Part shown: positions 60,496-64,000 of the stretch, one piece after another
Numbering within the stretch: position 1 is the first letter of the stretch
Layout of the letters: each line of letters opens with the position of its first letter
NCBI GenBank assembly: GCA_002862745.1
Contig: PKDX01000026.1
Span: 1 to 64,000, forward strand
DNA length: 64,000 nt
DNA from: Bacteroidota bacterium
GTDB taxonomy: Bacteria > Bacteroidota > Bacteroidia > Chitinophagales > UBA8649
Direction of reading: 5' to 3'
Made by a program: the position numbers and the translations under genes
Notes under the pieces: model-generated
The model's input: the letters and a program-made list of their open reading frames with translations, nothing else
What the model was told of the DNA's origin: nothing
The model's database searches: none

Positions 60496-62070
60496 TTACT
60501 GTCTAGGAGTATTCGTTAAGGTGATTTCGAGTGATGAAACGGGATTGCAACCGATGCTTATCGTGTAATTCCCTTCTGTAAAACGCTCTAAGATTTCAGT
60601 CAAAAAGGGATTTTCTCGCAACACATTAAACGCTGGAATGAACTCTTGATATGGCTCAATAAGTTCATATGAAGCATAAAGGCTCGTATTGTACTGCAAA
60701 ACAGTGCTAGAGAGGGTTACCTCATTCGATTTAGCAATGCGCTGCAAATCATCAGAAGAAAAACCATAGCCAACTACTAACCCCCGAGTGCTGATATAGA
60801 TTCCTCGATCATCAGGAATCCATGAAGATGGTATTTTTTCAATCCAAGGCTGAAGGCTGGACATTCCCCTTGTACTGCCGTGGATCAATATGGCTATACT
60901 CGGTGGCTCATCGGCATGGCCATACAAACCAAAGCTAATTTGACCGCTAGGGTTAAATCGTTTGATAACCTCGACATCAATTCGTTCAGTGATAGCCTCC
61001 TCTACTTTTTGTAAAATGCCAAACGGATCCAATTTTTTCAACTCATCAAGCTTTGATTCTCCAATAAGTCGTTCAATCATCTCAGTGAGATCTATCTCAT
61101 TAAGCATAGCATCAATGACCTCACGCTCAAGGGTGAGGCTGCCATAACCATTCGCATTTGAGTTAACAACAAGTCTTACATCTTGAGTAGTTGGCGGTGT
61201 GGTATTTGCCGGACACGACTGAAAACTTCTCGTGAAAAAATCTGCATGCAGTGTGGTGGTTTGTTGCACGCTATTTCCACTTAAAATACCATGATGAATG
61301 GCAAGGCTTTGCTGTAGAAGATTCTCCAGATAGAGTTGGACTTCACTCGGCAAAGTTGAAGGGAGATTTTTCAAGTCAAACGCTCCAATCTTGCGAAAAG
61401 CCTGAACATTTATGTATCCTGCATACGGTTCTGAAGGTAAAGATTCATACAAGGGATGACTGGTGAATGTTGGCTTATCATGTTTTTCAAATTTCTTGTA
61501 GACCTCATCAATGGTATGTGTACTCTTCTGAGCTATAAGAACAAGATTTTTGGACCAAGCAATATGATAGGGGATACTCTCATTTTCTAAAGAGCGCAGA
61601 CCACCCTTTCTGCGTGTTTTTGTATCCCGATTAAACTTGCTGAGCCTCAAAGCCTTGCACAGTTCGGGGGACTCTATGATTACATAAGGACTTAATGAGG
61701 TCTTTAGATCATTGGTATTGGATAAGTTATCTTGAAAGATATAGATCGTTAGATCTTCATCCATTATGGTCGTTATGTTTTTAAGGAGGATTTTTTGTAT
61801 TAAAGGTTTGTTGGATAAATCAAACTCTTCTTTAAGGATTTCTAGGGTTTTTTCTGGTGTTATATCCAACTGCTTTGCCGCATCATTCCCACTGATTTTA
61901 AATGCATATGCAGCGCTTGAATCAATAAAGTTGAAGGGCTCCTCCTGAATATCAGATCGCTTGATGGTAGAAATATCGTTTGACGAATTGGTAGCTCCAT
62001 TTGGACTAGATGATTTGCACTGCACATTGATCATAAGAAGTGCGGTAATATATAGGAAGACTTTTCTCAT
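60496..62070 (-). CDS. Large lipoprotein of unknown function, possible paralogue of the neighbour
   Basis: Starting at 62070: MRKVFLYITALLMINVQCKSSS lipobox; same size and orientation as 58763-60442; start corrected from 62193, which would overlap carA. Confidence 0.7.
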   Translation of the reverse strand: MRKVFLYITALLMINVQCKSSSPNGATNSSNDISTIKRSDIQEEPFNFIDSSAAYAFKISGNDAAKQLDITPEKTLEILKEEFDLSNKPLIQKILLKNITTIMDEDLTIYIFQDNLSNTNDLKTSLSPYVIIESPELCKALRLSKFNRDTKTRRKGGLRSLENESIPYHIAWSKNLVLIAQKSTHTIDEVYKKFEKHDKPTFTSHPLYESLPSEPYAGYINVQAFRKIGAFDLKNLPSTLPSEVQLYLENLLQQSLAIHHGILSGNSVQQTTTLHADFFTRSFQSCPANTTPPTTQDVRLVVNSNANGYGSLTLEREVIDAMLNEIDLTEMIERLIGESKLDELKKLDPFGILQKVEEAITERIDVEVIKRFNPSGQISFGLYGHADEPPSIAILIHGSTRGMSSLQPWIEKIPSSWIPDDRGIYISTRGLVVGYGFSSDDLQRIAKSNEVTLSSTVLQYNTSLYASYELIEPYQEFIPAFNVLRENPFLTEILERFTEGNYTISIGCNPVSSLEITLTNTPRQ

Positions 62071-62149
62071 TGTGCTTGCATAATACATAGAATACATTGT
62101 TAATAACGCCAATTCATAAACTTTAGTAAGCCTTACTTTTACATCGTTT

Positions 62150-64000
<1,851 letters not shown>

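Overview
64-kb chromosomal window, most likely from a marine Bacteroidota/Flavobacteriales-type genome. The assignment rests on SusC/SusD proteins, type IX secretion (T9SS) C-terminal tails, TAnnTTTG-like promoter boxes, A-rich leaders without obvious Shine-Dalgarno sequences, and the ribosomal gene order. From left to right: (1) accessory secreted proteins: a T9SS-tailed esterase, a DUF2805 protein, two orphan secreted proteins, a DOMON-like T9SS protein, an ankyrin protein, PnuC, and a collagen-like protein with a 63-bp tandem repeat and a peptidase-S74-like C-terminus; (2) an alpha-glucan (starch/maltodextrin) utilisation locus at about 8.2-26.6 kb: GH31, SusC, SusD, lipoprotein, two secreted accessory proteins (one with four repeated domains), three GH13 enzymes and an SLC45-like MFS transporter; (3) housekeeping genes: DUF2279, phosphohexomutase, CBM9-like/DUF5916 protein, methyltransferase, membrane protein, RNase P RNA, sigma-54-type activator, RNase Z, STAS protein, ClpC, SET protein, aminopeptidase P; (4) the rpsL-to-rplQ ribosomal superoperon (40.7-58.7 kb), including rpmD and rpmJ, which the ORF track omits because they are short; (5) two large lipoproteins, carA and a truncated enolase. 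I saw no tRNA, rRNA, CRISPR array, transposase, phage or defence genes. The least explained items are the hairpin/tandem-repeat leader upstream of rpsL, an internal promoter with an inverted repeat upstream of rpsC, the acidic repeat tail on L17, the four-repeat starch-locus protein, the flanking repeats around the collagen-like gene, and several orphan secreted proteins. I found no convincing new multi-gene system; the candidates are single loci or regulatory elements.
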